Below are positions 1 through 12,399 of a stretch of 64,000 nucleotides of DNA, one piece after another. A program made the position numbers and the translations under genes. The DNA is from Marchantia polymorpha subsp. ruderalis. Its lineage: Eukaryota > Streptophyta > Marchantiopsida > Marchantiales > Marchantiaceae. How positions within the stretch are numbered: the stretch's first letter is position 1; each line of letters starts with the position of its first letter. The notes under the pieces were generated by a model. It was not told where the DNA came from. It saw only the letters and a program-made list of their open reading frames with translations, and ran no database searches. The stretch spans positions 23,952,001 to 24,016,000 of the forward strand of contig AP031357.1 in the NCBI GenBank assembly GCA_037833965.1, written 5' to 3'.

Positions 1-1255
1 TTGGAAAGGTCGTCTATTCTCCACGTCAACCGACGACGATGTTCCAAAAGCCAACAGAGAATACTACCAAACGCCACCCATCGCGTTGTGTACTTTGGGC
101 ATTTGGAACCCATTTCGTTGATGAGATTTTGTTGAGCTCGAAGATGCACAGAAAAAGCATGAGCAAACTTATAAAACATCTCGTTCAACACACCATGCGT
201 GGCATTTTTCACCACAATATCAAGCTGATGAGCAACGCACCAAATACGAAGCACAGGATTGGAACATTCCTTCTCAAGCAATGTGACAACTCTAGCGTGC
301 CTACCTGTCATTGTGTTTTCTCCATCTGAACTGATTGAAATGATTTTGTCGCGCCAAGATGGACACACACTGTCAAGCATAGTTTGATGAGCTTGACATA
401 GTTTTGAGCAGTATGGAGTTCAAAGAGTGGAACCAGCACCAGGTGGAAGTTGTACAACACGCCTTTCACGCACACACGAATTCGATGGTCAAGTACAGAA
501 ACTCCCAAATGTGTGCTTGCATCAGCCGCTAGAGAAAACGCCCAAATGTTTGGATCCATGAGTATATTGGAGATGATTTGCAGGGCGACGGCAAGGAGCA
601 CACGCACGAACTGACTCACCATATGATCGTTGAGGCCGTTCAATTTTGGATTCTTTGTCGCTACACGATGCTGTTCAATCACCTTGGCTATCTGCCTAAA
701 TGACAGTCCAACAAAAACATGTTGCATGGCAAGATTGAACTGCAAAGAGTTCTTGATCGTAACCAAGTATGATCCGTCTTGTTGCAGTTTGAACAACTTC
801 ATGGCGTTGGCCTTGGTGATTGGTTGGAATACATCGTCTTCTTCGTCTTCTTCCGGATGAAAAAACAAATTTCCCACCACAACATCAACTATCGGAGACT
901 GAGAAATTACAAACTGAAGAGTGTACTTGTCTGTGTCTAGGTAACGGTGTATGCCTGATATATCTCTGGTCTTGAAGAAACTAACCTTTTCTTGATACGA
1001 AAGCAGTTGGTAACTGTTCCAATCTTCAGGATGCTGAGACTCCAAGTGATTTTTATAGGCTTCAAGAAGATACGGAAACTGAAATAGTTGCGTGTTCTTG
1101 GTTCTCTGTCGCTTCACATCTGCACCATCCCGTTTTTCACGACCGATATGGACGCAAAATAAACACTGAACTGTTGTGATGGTGCCCTGTACAGATCGTT
1201 GTACCGGTTGCAAACCAAACTCGACGCCATGTTTGACGAGTTTGCAATCCATCAT
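1..1255 (-). pseudogene. hAT-like BED-finger transposase, frameshifted and cut by the window edge
   Basis: The frame starts at 1255 with MMDCKLVKHG and runs open for 315 codons. Near the N-terminus is a BED-like zinc finger: CLFC about 30 residues in, followed by YKNHLESQHPEDW, giving Cx2C...Hx4H. The core looks like the hAT RNase H-fold transposase. It has a first acidic motif ADAST and, after a shift to another frame near 383, a second motif SSDGENTMTG followed by CVAHQLDIVVK, which matches the hAT C..H pattern. The shifted frame stays open to base 1, so a single missing base near 383 appears to separate the two parts. The C-terminal domain is outside the window. Family resemblance is from memory; very similar proteins are common in oomycete genomes. 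Role: cut-and-paste transposition, now probably inactive because of the shift. Confidence 0.7.
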
Positions 1256-1284
1256 GAGTTTTTCGACTCATGATGGATTGCAAA
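1241..1284. repeat. Perfect 19-bp inverted repeat, 6-nt loop
   Basis: Arms 1241-1259 and 1266-1284 are exact reverse complements with TTTTCG between them. The left arm contains the start codon and first residues (MMDCK) of the transposase frame on the minus strand; the right arm is an inverted copy of the same start. It could be a transposon-end palindrome or a template-switch mutation. Confidence 0.9.
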
Positions 1285-2651
1285 AGCTTCGATGTGACTT
1301 CGGTGCTTGCGTTCGAGACAAGAGAACTTCGGGAATGCATTCCTAACCTAAGATACTCCTTCCCGCTATCCACTCCCCGCCTCCCCTTGGATGCGTGCGA
1401 GATTCTCTACATTCTGACTTCCTACACCTCCCGCCTTATCCTTGTATTTTTTGTCGAAACTTCATTCAGGTGTCGACTAAGTGGGCTTGATTAATTCTGG
1501 CATATTTTCTAGATTAATTCTGGCAAATCTGGCGTCTAAAAATAAAACGCCAGATTTTAGGAACCCTGCCCTAATCCTCCCCAAATAGAAAATACATTGA
1601 ACACTCTTAATAAGGCTATCCACTTTCATGACTCGTTTTTTGTGGTAACAACAATTGCTTATAGAATAAAATATATATTTTTTAGTTCTTGGATTTTCAC
1701 TCAATAATATATTTTACTAGTACGTTAGATGAATCTTTCAACAATAGGCATGCTTGACTGCAAAATGTTGTTCTCTAAATTTAGATTCTTTTCTCATATA
1801 TATTTTAAAGATGAAGATGATTCTGACTTTTCACTGCTAAACATGACAATCGTCGTGATTTTTGAGATGGCAGATGACTGAGTAATGCTTTGACCAAACT
1901 CTGAAAGTTAGAGAGATCAACAAGTTTGAAATTTGGAGGTACAAAACAAGACCTTGGAGAGTTTCACAGTATCGCGTATGAAATTAACATTTTGTGACGA
2001 TTGCAGAAACTTTCACATACGATCCGCATTACCGTAGGGCGTTTCAAACACAGTAAACAGACTTGATCGCAGTGAAAACCACAAGACATTTCAATTAAAG
2101 AGCGAACTGTACATGGAACTTTCGAGTCAGACGTTGGGAACAGTACATGTACTGTTCCTTATGTCTGAAGCGTTATGAGATCTACATACTCCTTTGAGAT
2201 CAGAAGATTAGTAACAGGTTCTGCTCATAAGTAGTCCACATTAGGATCCTGCCTATGGAGTTGAATGAAAACAATGACAATCCTAGGAACAAATATAAAG
2301 TTTCAGACGCCGGCTAAGAGAGTAAAATTTGTTACCTTTCGATCTTTCACTAAATAATGAGATCAGAAAAAATTGCTCTGCTACTTACATGATGACGGGT
2401 GGGCCTACAAAACTGTCTGATCCTCTTAATGTTTGAGCTAAGACTTCTTCAGAAGGGACTTATTCCTTAAAGAGTGAATACGCAAGCAGAAGAAGATAAA
2501 GAATGGTAAAATACATGTGTTCAGTAATCCTTGAAATCTAAGATGGTAAATCTATTCCCCACATAGGTAAGGTTCCTGAAAGTAATTTGTTATTCTATGG
2601 GCGGGCGCGTGCAATCAACAAATTGACAACTAAATGCTCGTTTGTGAGCAT
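1285..2651. other. Gene-free stretch, 3' flank of the epimerase gene
   Basis: No coding frame with recognisable content. It must contain the 3' UTR of the minus-strand epimerase just below 2652. A 22-bp perfect palindrome lies at 2137-2158 (GGAACAGTACA and its complement). Nothing else stands out. Confidence 0.6.
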
Positions 2652-5600
2652 TTAAGAAAGATTTACGGAATTATCATAACCTTCGGGGTGTAATTTTCTC
2701 CACTTCCAGGCAATTGCCAGGTTTTCTGTAAGGTTCACATGAGTTGCTGTCCAGTTGAGCTCCATCTTAATTTTTGCTGGATCACTGTAAACCTCAGCAT
2801 AATCTCCAGCTCTTCTCCCCAGGTACTGTACATCAATCTTGACTCCTGTTGCTTTCTTGCAAGCCTCCACGAACTCTTGAACAGAAATTCCTGGCAATCG
2901 CAGTACGTACTCATCAGTATTTTCCTGTCATGGCCCGACGACCAAATACCATAGCACTGGCTAGGCAGTAAGTCAGCTAGGCACTGCCATCAGAATTAAG
3001 GGCGAGGAAAGAATAAGAAGAGAAGGGGAGGAAGAGAATTGAGAGAAATACCGGATGGTGAAAATTACAGTACTCAACAGTCAAAACCTGTATTGAAATC
3101 AATACTCAACAGAGCAGAAGTCTTGGGCTTTGAATCTTAACCTGAGGAGTTATAACACATTATCGGCTCTTGATATTGCAAGGACAACAAAGAAGGTAAT
3201 TATTTCGTCAACTGTGTTGGGTAGCTGTTGTCAAAACATTGACAACGCCATATACGGATTTTCGTTATTTCATATCAAACGCCAAGATGTTTTATAAGTA
3301 TTCAGTTACCTTTCCCAGTGCCGACATTATACACAGTAACAGCATTCATCTTGGCGTGATTTAAGGCTTTGACGTGTGCATCAACTAAATCAGTAACATG
3401 TATGTAGTCTCGAACACAAGTTCCATCTTTTGTCTCATAATCGTTTCCTTTCACCTGCATTCATAAAAATATACACCGCAGTCAAAAGACAAGTATTATT
3501 GAGGACACTGGTATCTCCACTCAACACAAGATCGTGCATCCAACCTTCAACTCAAAGAAATTCGTATCACTTTCTTTGTTTTATAAAATATAAGGGACTA
3601 CAGTGGTTCTTACTTCTACGCTACGAAGTGAAATGAATTCGCATTTTTCTCTTACTCACACTTTTTACTATGACTAAAGTTCTTCACTTACCTGCAATCC
3701 TGGAATGATGCCCATGGCAGCATCAAAACAAGCTCCCGAGATACGACCGTGTGCTCTCAATTCTGGTCTCGGGGCTTCTCCTAATCTCCCCCGAGGATCA
3801 GACCCTATAACATTGAAGTATCTACAACCCACCCACCTTATATTGAGCATGGAATTCACTCGGAAAGACCCAAATATTCCTACTCACTATTCCGATCTTC
3901 ATTACAAAAGCAGATATATGACAAGAGGCACCCCTTCGTTATCCAAAGAAGTATTGAACTACGCAAATGTGTCAACAGGTTGTCAAACAGTGATTACACT
4001 TGGGAGTGCCTGTTGGATAACTCTTACTTTCGAGTTAGCTATAACAAAACATCAATCAGATATACAGCCAAAATACAAGTCAAGATATAACTGAAGAAAG
4101 AACTCACCGCAATATCACAACTGCCAAGTCTGCATTCTTTACATTGACATAGTCCATTATGATTTCCTCCGCCATCTTCTTAGCCTTTCCATACGGGTTG
4201 ATCGGCACCTACAGAAAACAGTGCCTATAACTTCAGATATGTCTGTCTGTGCTTACCAACTGTTAGATGGTTAACGGATCTGATTTGTGCGGGTAAGAGA
4301 CATTATGATAAAAACACCAACAAACCAAGTGAAAATTGCAGGATGATCACCTGTGGAGTTGCTTCGGTGATGGGCATTTTTTTGGGTTCTCCATATGTGG
4401 CGCATGTGCTTGAGTATATCAATTTGGTCACTTTATGTTTAACCATAGCTTCTAAGATCCCAAGTGTATTGGACGTTATATTATGATAATACCTGCGATG
4501 TAAATACTTCCATTAAATTGCTGCACAACTTCGGAGATCGTAGAATACCTTATGAAACTCTCGTCATTAGTAATTGCAAGTCACTGCCTGAAAACCGTTG
4601 GTACTAGTATTAGCAAACATAATCACAGCTTGAATTCTTCCATCAACAAGCCTGTTTGCATGCAATATGATAAATCTGATGACTGTGATGATAACATCCA
4701 TACTTAAATGTCTCCATAGCAAGTTCTCCACATAATTTTAGTCAAACTCTTTTCATTGAAGGTATCACTCCAGTAGAAACCAAAAACCGCATTCAGTTCA
4801 TTGTGAGGCGAGGACGCAACAGCTATTCAGGAACTAATATATAGCACAATTTCTTCGACATTCCTAATGCAACTTGACTTCACTTACAAAATTGTTTGCA
4901 TATTTTCCTACACTTCCGTACTCCAAGTTCACATATGGTAACTCGAATCCTGAGTCGTGAGAAACATTCTACAGATTGAACTTGAACATAAAGCACAGCC
5001 ACTGATTTGAAGAAACTTACCTTAAAGGTTCTGCCATGCTCTCACCAACATATGCAACGGCTGCAAAATGCATTACAGCATCGATTGCATTTTTTGAGAA
5101 GATTTCATCTACCTGGAAAATTATGTTAAGGACGATTCTCTTGTCTCATATAACTGAATCGGGAACATTTAACACCACTGGATGTGAATATCGACGACTG
5201 AACTAAGAAGTGACGTATCAAGAGTTCGTCAAACTAACCATGTCTAATCTCCTGCTGACCTTACGACAGTCTTGACAAAGAAAGTATTTGAGAACAACAC
5301 TCGATAGCACATCGATGGATTGCTCAATTTTCAATCTAGTTGCAAAGAAGACTGCACAAAAGTAGATACAGCTTTCGGATCTCCCAAGTCGGCATTGATG
5401 AACTGCAAGCGACCCACTCGGGGAAATAATGTCTTCAATGCATGCACTGCACCGAGATTACCTCTTGAGAGATTATCCTGTATTCCGAAATATCGCAGAA
5501 ATCAGGAAAATAACGGACAAGTGTCAAGATCAATGGCAGGAATCTGTCATCATCTGGAAACAAGTACTCCCAAAAAAGAACGTCAAAATTTAAACAGCCA

Positions 5601-6151
5601 GTAATGAAATATGGAGTGGTACTTCTGTATTACTAAGAGAGCAAATCCTAGCTGAAAAGTCATCAAAGACATCAAAAGGTTCGAGTAAATTGAGAGGTTA
5701 GTAAAAACAGGGGAGATCTACTAGAATCACTCTGTTCTGAGCTCAAAACTGAAGAAACGTAAACCATGACGCAAGGGAAAGCTGACCAACCACAATGGTA
5801 ACTCTATGCCCGTCCTCTAGAAGCCGCATTGTAGCATGAGATCCTATATACCCTGCTCCGCCTGTCACCAGCACGTGCGTTACTCCAACCTCCCGTTTGG
5901 TGAACTGCAATTGCAGTAAAAGATGCTTGTCTTGTCAGGCACAGATCGATCAGTGTCGTACTTCAATTCGATTCGTACAAGTCTACACATATGAATCTGT
6001 CTGGCCGTGAGGAAAGGCAAGTACTAACCATCTCAGAACCGGCAGATGAAGATGGCTGTCTTAATATGAACATGCATAGTGCCGTCAGGGAAGCGGCCAC
6101 AAAGACCTTGACGACTAGTTGCGATCTCGGGCGCGGAACGCCGTAATCCAT
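2652..6151 (-). CDS. UXE: UDP-arabinose 4-epimerase (UDP-xylose 4-epimerase), Golgi, MUR4/UXE type
   Basis: Interconverts UDP-xylose and UDP-arabinopyranose to supply arabinose for wall polysaccharides and glycoproteins. Nine coding exons on the minus strand: 6029-6151, 5791-5904, 5370-5477, 5021-5112, 4351-4492, 4108-4208, 3692-3821, 3310-3454, 2652-2890. All have GT-AG borders and compatible phases, giving 1,194 nt and 397 residues. Exon 1 has one hydrophobic segment ([15 protein letters not shown], about residues 16-32), the type II Golgi anchor. Then come the NAD-binding loop GGAGYIG (56-62), YSSTCATYG (172-180), the catalytic YGKAK (Tyr199, Lys203) and [10 protein letters not shown]. The C-terminus [10 protein letters not shown]...LNWTA is typical of UXE rather than cytosolic UGE. 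Arabidopsis MUR4 is about 20 residues longer at the N-terminus. The start at 6151 is chosen because a splice acceptor lies just upstream and the best leader exon has a stop in that frame. The exon 3 donor (GTATCT) is weak. Confidence 0.93.
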
Positions 6152-8700
6152 TCCTGATCAATAAAACCGAACAATTATAAGTATCCACGGAAATAATGCA
6201 TGTACGAGGGAGACCATCCACTGAATTTCCTCTGGCACGAGTTTCGGACATAGATTACCCTCATCAGGTTCCGACATCTCCCCCTAGAAAATGCTTGGGG
6301 AAAGATGCCGCGAGACAGTACAGAATGTCCTGATCTTAAGATAATTCCTGTTGCAGACTGTCCATGAGAGGTATGTTTGGCACAGTTTCGGCTGATTATC
6401 ATAGACTGCTCAAGATGTCGCTCTACGTTCTGGCTGCAGACAAAAGGAGTGCGTTGCACAAGCTCTGGACAGAATTTGGAGCACTCACAAACACTGCTCG
6501 GAAGGGGAACGGATTTTCGTACTCAACCTAACCGGCACTCCAAATTTAGAGTTTTAGCGCCAAGTATTAAGCCGTTGACATACAGTACAGTCAAAGGAGT
6601 CAGGAAACAACTGCCTGTGGACGATTAGCTCGTGAGAACGTGTCTGTTTATGATGCGATAAAAGTGCATTCAGCTCGGCAGGTACTCACCACTCGTCACT
6701 CAATTTCTTGTACAGTCCTGCTTGCAATGTCACAAAAGACCTTCTTCCAAAGTGCCCACACTTTCAACTTCCGCTGCTATTCATAGGTTTCGCAATCCAC
6801 ACACACACTTCGAGGTCAACGAAAACCTACAAATATGAGCGCAAGACAACGCAGAGGAGGCCAATCCAAGACATAGAAAGCTGGACCAGATGTGATGACA
6901 AAAGCTTTCCGTGCAAACGACAAAAAATGCTCCTCCTCACTGGGAGAAGAATTACCTGAAATATCGTCGGCTCCCCCCTGTCTGGGAGAAGATGTTCTTC
7001 GACGATGGTGCGGAGACCCAGGCATGAGAGCCTAGAGAGAACCGTCGAAGGCACGAAGCCTTCGACAGACGTACAACTTCTTAAACCTCGTTGACAGAAG
7101 ATCCCTCAGAACCCCGGACTTGATCTTGCCAACAACGCGGGGTAAGTCCCGACGGAGACCTCTCGCCCGGTGTTATGCCCACCTGCGTCTCGCTCTCCGA
7201 CAGCGCTGAGATTGGAGGCTGACACTTTCCCCAGACAGAGCTCCACGATGCGGCAGCAGAGGCAATGTTCGTGGTGCGTCTCCCAATCCGTCCAGTCTTC
7301 ATTAACTGCCGAAGATCAACAATTTGGACGTGAGTAATGGGCACGACCTCCCACAGTCAGGACACCAGCATTTACCGAAGGCTATCCCTTCACTCAGACG
7401 GACAAAGAGGAGGGCGAAGTCGAAAGCTTCCACATCACACAATCGGCACAGGCTGACTTCACGCAAGAATCATTTGACAACTTTATGACGCTGAAAGAAC
7501 TTTGGTTAAAGCTTGCCATCACCACACAACAGCGCGACAAACTCACTGCGAAAGAGACGTCATTATTCCAAGGCTAAAATTCTCTCTGTCATGCCCGCAG
7601 TACAACGACCCTTTACGTTGCCTCAGCAGATTCTTTGTGCCCTACGCGGCAAAGCCTTCCACGGAACAAATTCCCAGATCTCCACGCTCAAATTCACGAT
7701 CTCCCGCCCCGCCACGAAAATATGCACTCGAATACTCTCTCTCCAAAAAATTCACGCATTATACAGCTGCGCTGCAGACTTCGCTACCTAGTCGAGATTC
7801 GGACTATGCTGCTCCCTGTCATGGGGAAGACCGTTCCGACGATTAAAATTTTCCTCCTCGGCAGCTCATCATATGATCAGTGCCGCTTACTGCCGATCAT
7901 CTGCTTCTGCTGCTGCTGCTTGCTCGGGCTCCAAATTTCCTCCGTTCTGCAACACCTACAACTCGTCTCTCGGCCGAAGACACATCGCTCGTGAGCACCG
8001 AGCCCCGAGATTCTGATTTCTCGATCAGAAGAGGCCCAGAGCTTGCCTTCGTGCTCGAAATGTCGTCCACTTCATAGATTCTGTCTTTACCACATGGTCT
8101 CCTCCCTCGAGGGAAGTCTCCTCCTTCCCTTCCTTCCTGTCCAGCAGGAGAAGGAATCTAGAGCTATGGCGCTACACGACGCCATCATCACGTCCGTCGC
8201 GAACCACGTTCGATGTTTGCACCGCGACGTCTACTGTGGTCCGACGCGCTCTGTCGTACTCCGCTTTCCGCACCGTACAGTATGGGGCACAGCAGTCCTT
8301 CGCCTGCAGTATCTGCCGACCTCGTTGCCCGTCGCGACCTTCCCTGTGCCTGTGATGTGGAAATCTTCCAAGGATCTGCAACCACAGTCAGCGATCGATG
8401 GCAAATTGGGCTTCGATTTTTCTTCCGACGACATATCACTTCCCTGCCTGCGTTCCCCGTAAAATATATCTCCTTGAAGTTCCTTGCTTCACCTCGGGAA
8501 CTAGACTTTGCGGCTATTTTCGAAGAGCTGCTCAACATCACCTCCAAAACCTTTAGATTTCTGCAGAATGTTCTTTGGCATCTTGCCTCGTTGGAGACAA
8601 ATCCTCAATCATTGAAATCAAGCAAGTACTCCGGTTATTACTATCCGGACCGCCCAAAATCCAAAGTCGGGAACTCATCTGTATAACCGTGTAACTAATC
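6152..8700 (-). promoter_or_regulatory. Probable 5' leader, leader intron and promoter of the epimerase gene
   Basis: On the minus strand, TTTTATTGATCAG directly before base 6153 is a good splice acceptor two bases upstream of the ATG. A good donor (GTGAGT) at 6689-6684 could end a non-coding leader exon; an in-frame TGA in that exon and no later ATG support the start at 6151. The DNA from about 7.0 to 8.7 kb is GC-richer than its surroundings, with a short CTG run near 7900-7925. Many overlapping open frames on both strands (for example 8213-8686 plus) show no recognisable domain, and I treat them as chance frames. The exact transcription start is not visible. Confidence 0.4.
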
Positions 8701-9953
8701 ACTCGATCGTCGACTCGTGTACACTCAGCTCCGAGGAATTCAAATGGGAGAGAGATGGTTTTTGGCAAGGAGTAGTACCGAATCAACTTTGAGACCATAG
8801 ACAAGCAGACTGAGCCATAATGTATGAAATAATGTAACTGGAGCTTAAGAAACCCGCTTCTAGAATGTTGTTAGTACCGAATTCGATATGCTTCATATCT
8901 AATCATATATAAATGTGCCCATTTCATTTCGTCCTCTTGGACTTCGTTGGCAGCCACGAGCACACGACATATATACAGTACTGTTTCCGAAAAGTCTATT
9001 GAGATTGTCCCCGTTTGAGAACCTACGATTTCAAGAACCTCCAGCTGGTAGAAATCATCTCTTCAGATAACTGTACCGGTAGTCATGCAGACAAGAAGAA
9101 GTACAAAAGTAAAAAGGTTGGGAAGACCCCATCCAGCACATAAAGGTGAAACCGCAGGGAGCCATCCAATATTGAAAGTGGGCAGTTTAAAATAATTAAA
9201 TATTTTGTTCATCTACTTATGAACACGTCATAACAGTTGAGATACTACACTGATATTAACTGATTGGAACAATAATATTTAAAAAAAACATTTGTATAAA
9301 ACTCTATGTTACGATTTTTCACATGACAAACATCAAGAACACAATCAGACGAGGAAAAACGAGAATTCTAGAACTCCCACAACAAAATGCCGGAAGTGAA
9401 ATGCGTAGTTCGCCACTTGGTACAAAGTACAGTAAAACACAGTTTGATTGTATTGGTGAAAACCTAAGAGTTTTTTTAAAAAATGCTTGTTTTACTTTAT
9501 AGTGATAACATAATTTAAACACTAATTAAGATTAAACTAGCATACTTAGAAATAGATCTGAGTTAATTACTAAAAATCATAACTTTACCATATCATGTGG
9601 TGAGAATAATAAACTGCAAAATCTGTATAAGTACTTTGCAAAAAGTTCTAGAAAGAAACGTCACATAGACAAATTTACAAACAAGAACTAACTAGATTTA
9701 AATAGTAGTCAATACAATATAAAATGATACATATAGATATATACAGATAAATGTCAAAAAAATTGCTAGTAAATTTTATTTTAACATTACAAATTTGAAA
9801 CTAATTCTACCTTTGTTTTTCATCTGAAACTTGCAAAGTAGTACAAAATTTTATAAAACCTTTAAAAGGTATAATTTTGATCAATACATCTGCAGCTGAA
9901 TTGATTTCGTTGTCAATCTTTACTAGATCAATCTTTTAATCAGAAATTTTTTA
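8701..9953. other. AT-rich gene-free stretch
   Basis: No recognisable coding content on either strand. Base composition becomes strongly AT-rich after about 9200, matching the transposon island that follows. Confidence 0.5.
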
Positions 9954-10142
9954 CAGTATACACTCGCTTAAGTACACAACTTGATCCGGGAGGTCTAGTG
10001 TGGACTTAACTAAGATGCGGACCTAAGTAAGATTAGAGGTAATACACATGAAGATTAGGGTTAGCACATATGAAACACAATTTCAAGTTCATTTGCAACG
10101 ATGAGCATACGTGTGGTGAAACGCAAAGGTCAGGATTAATGT

Positions 10143-11802
10143 TTGAATGACCGTCAGAGAATGAAAAATATCACTGTATTGGAGCAATCCAAACCTCCGA
10201 CTAATTGCAGCATTGCTCGTCAATACGGTGTCGACGAGAAATTTATTCGGAAATTGAAAGCAAGCAAAGATGAGATTTTTGAAAGAGTTCAGAGGGTTGA
10301 CCATGCCACTCAAGAATCCACATTTTGCGTCTCGCATTCATCATTTTCTGAGCTTGAGAAATGATTGTACGAATGGATTGATGTTGGACGCTAAATGTCG
10401 CTTGTTTTGCCGCCTAGTCTCATCTGCCACAAAGCAAAACAAATTGCCGAGGCTATGGAGATATATGATGATAAGTTCAAGGCTTGCTGGTGATGGTTTT
10501 TAAGATTTTGTCATCGCTTTGATTTAATCGGCACAAATTTGTTTGGTGAAGGCGGTGAGGTTGACAAAAATAATTCTGAAACTCTACGAGCTTTAGATGA
10601 TTTATGTGCAATTATCAACCAGTATGATCTAGCTTGCCTGTACAATATGTACAAAACTGGATTGTTCTTTTCACTTGTTCCAAGTTACATCGTCTTGATG
10701 CCAAATGAATATACGTCAACAGTTTGGGGCAAGAAAAAATCAAAAGATCGCGTGACTTTTGTGGTTTGTTGCAATGCCACAGGGACTGAACGAGTCCCAA
10801 TCACCATGATCGATAATGCGAAGGAGCCCGCATGTATTTTAGGCAACATCTGGCCAATTCCATATCTTCAGCAAAAGAACGCTTGGATTGACGTGCCGAC
10901 GTTCAACAAGTGATTGGATGAGATTTTTGAGACATATGTTCGTAAACGTACTGGTCACAAGGTTCTATTGATCCTTGATAACGCTCCTGATCACTCGACT
11001 GACTTTGAGCGGAATGGTATCGGTGTTGCGTTCTTTCCGCCAAATGTTACGTCGTGGAAGCAGCCGATGGACATATGCATCATTGCAGCACTGAAAAAGC
11101 AATACAAATATTTGCTGCTCAAAGAAATGATAGCCTATCACGATAATCTGCGAAGTTTGAAGGATCAATTGGCAATAGCTGCATCAAAGTTAAAGCGAGC
11201 GCTTGAGGGATGTTTTACGGAGGTTTTTCACATCTGCTTGACACTACAAACTTCAGTAACGTTGCCCGTAACAAAAATTTTGTTGAGAGTTTAAAAACTA
11301 GTTTAAAAAAGCAAATATTATCTCTGCATTCCAGAATGTTGACCTTGGCAACGACAATGATATAACCGTGGACGAAATTGCTCGTTTGCAGAGCAATTGT
11401 CATCTCTTGAGTGACAATCACGAAATTGACATTCATGGTGAAATTGAGCAATGTCTGATCGATGAGAACGATGATTCAGAGCTATTCAAAAATACTCTTC
11501 TTGAAGAGATCAAACAAGCAATGGGTATCGTCCTTGTTCAAGAGTCTGTCATCGAATCCGAAGACAATGAACCCGAACTAACCTCGGCTCACAACGACAT
11601 TGATATGCCCGATGTTATACTTCAGTCTTTTGAGAATGCAATCAATATCGATGTCAATATGAATGACCTGAAATCTTTGCCATATTTGTCATCGGACCAT
11701 ATAAATCAGGCCAAGGCAGCATTATTCACAGTCCTTAACATTTTAAAAAACTTGACGATCTGCGATAACCTCGGGAGCGAATTGAAAATAGCCGCCAAAT
11801 GA
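10143..11802 (+). pseudogene. Tigger/pogo (CENP-B-like) DDE transposase, broken
   Basis: The 5' part has a Psq-type helix-turn-helix (RQRMKNITVLEQS...SIARQYGVDEKFIRKLK, from 10143), then a degenerate CENP-B-like stretch with stops around 10365-10500. The DDE core lies at 10539-11300. YNMYKTGLFF should be YNMDETGLFF in this family, so the first catalytic Asp has become Tyr and the next Glu has become Lys. LILDNAPDHS (second Asp) and TSWKQPMD (third Asp) are kept. A TGA interrupts the frame at 10914, where the family usually has Trp. An acidic C-terminal part reads 11368-11802. It can no longer catalyse transposition. Confidence 0.85.
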
Positions 11803-12043
11803 CTCTATTTGATTTTCTGTAAAATACACTCCTGAGAATTGATTCATGAATTTTGCGTTGTGAAGTGCATACTTAATTGGGATGCGGACTTAACATTTTA
11901 AAAAACTTGACGATCCGCGATAACCTCGGGAGCGAATTGAAAATAGCCGCCAAATGACTCTATTTGATTTTCTGTAAAATACACTCTTGAGAATTGATTC
12001 ATGAATTTTGCGTTGTGAAGTGCATACTTAATTGGGATGCGGA
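11734..12043. repeat. 155-bp direct tandem duplication at the 3' end of the transposon
   Basis: 11734-11888 and 11889-12043 are nearly identical, with differences such as CTGCGA against CCGCGA. The unit carries the last transposase codons, its stop and the subterminal ATGCGGACTTAA motif. The low divergence means the duplication is younger than most damage in the element. Confidence 0.9.
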
Positions 12044-12233
12044 CTTAAATGAATGCAGACTTAAGCTAATGTATACTATATTTGTTGAAATAATAACTAA
12101 TGTTGATGTGTTTCACTCTATCATCTACTAATTGATTTATAACAAGATTTTTTATAATATAACTCATTCTGATTATCATAATAAAGATTCAAAACCTTAT
12201 ATTTCAAATCAATTTTATAATTCTTTTCAATCA

Positions 12234-12291
12234 TATAGATTTTTCTGCTATTAGCGCTAAATATTTAGCACTAATAGCAAAAAAATCTATA
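12234..12291. repeat. 58-bp near-perfect palindrome
   Basis: Two 29-bp arms, 12234-12262 and 12263-12291, pair with two mismatches (27 of 29) and no loop. The centre contains AGCGCTAAATATTTAGC. It resembles the AGCGCT/TTTAGCG motifs of the hairpin at 39672. Confidence 0.9.
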
Positions 12292-12399
12292 TCCAATGGA
12301 AGCAAAATATTTAACCTCCATTGGAATTTGAATTACATGTATCCACAAAGTAGATTTTGAACTAATCACTCACCACGAAATTTAAACACGTACCCAATT

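Larger units (their letters stand above)
9954..12078 (+). mobile_element. Tigger/pogo-type DNA transposon, decayed, about 2.1 kb
   Basis: Both ends are flanked by TA (9952-9953 and 12079-12080), the Tc1/mariner/pogo target duplication. The left end CAGTATACACTCGCTTAAGT matches the inverted right end TAGTATACATTAGCTTAAGT at 16 of 20 positions. Subterminal GCGGACTTAA-like motifs recur inside both ends (10017, 11885, 12040). The interior carries a pogo-like transposase with stops and frameshifts, so the copy is non-autonomous now. Confidence 0.85.

Noticed and set aside
8213-8686. 157-codon plus-strand open frame
   Set aside because: No recognisable domain, overlaps several equally long frames on both strands, and lies in the likely leader of the epimerase gene.
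12234-12291. Transcription terminator
   Set aside because: A palindrome in a plant nuclear transposon island has no such expected role and no gene ends there.
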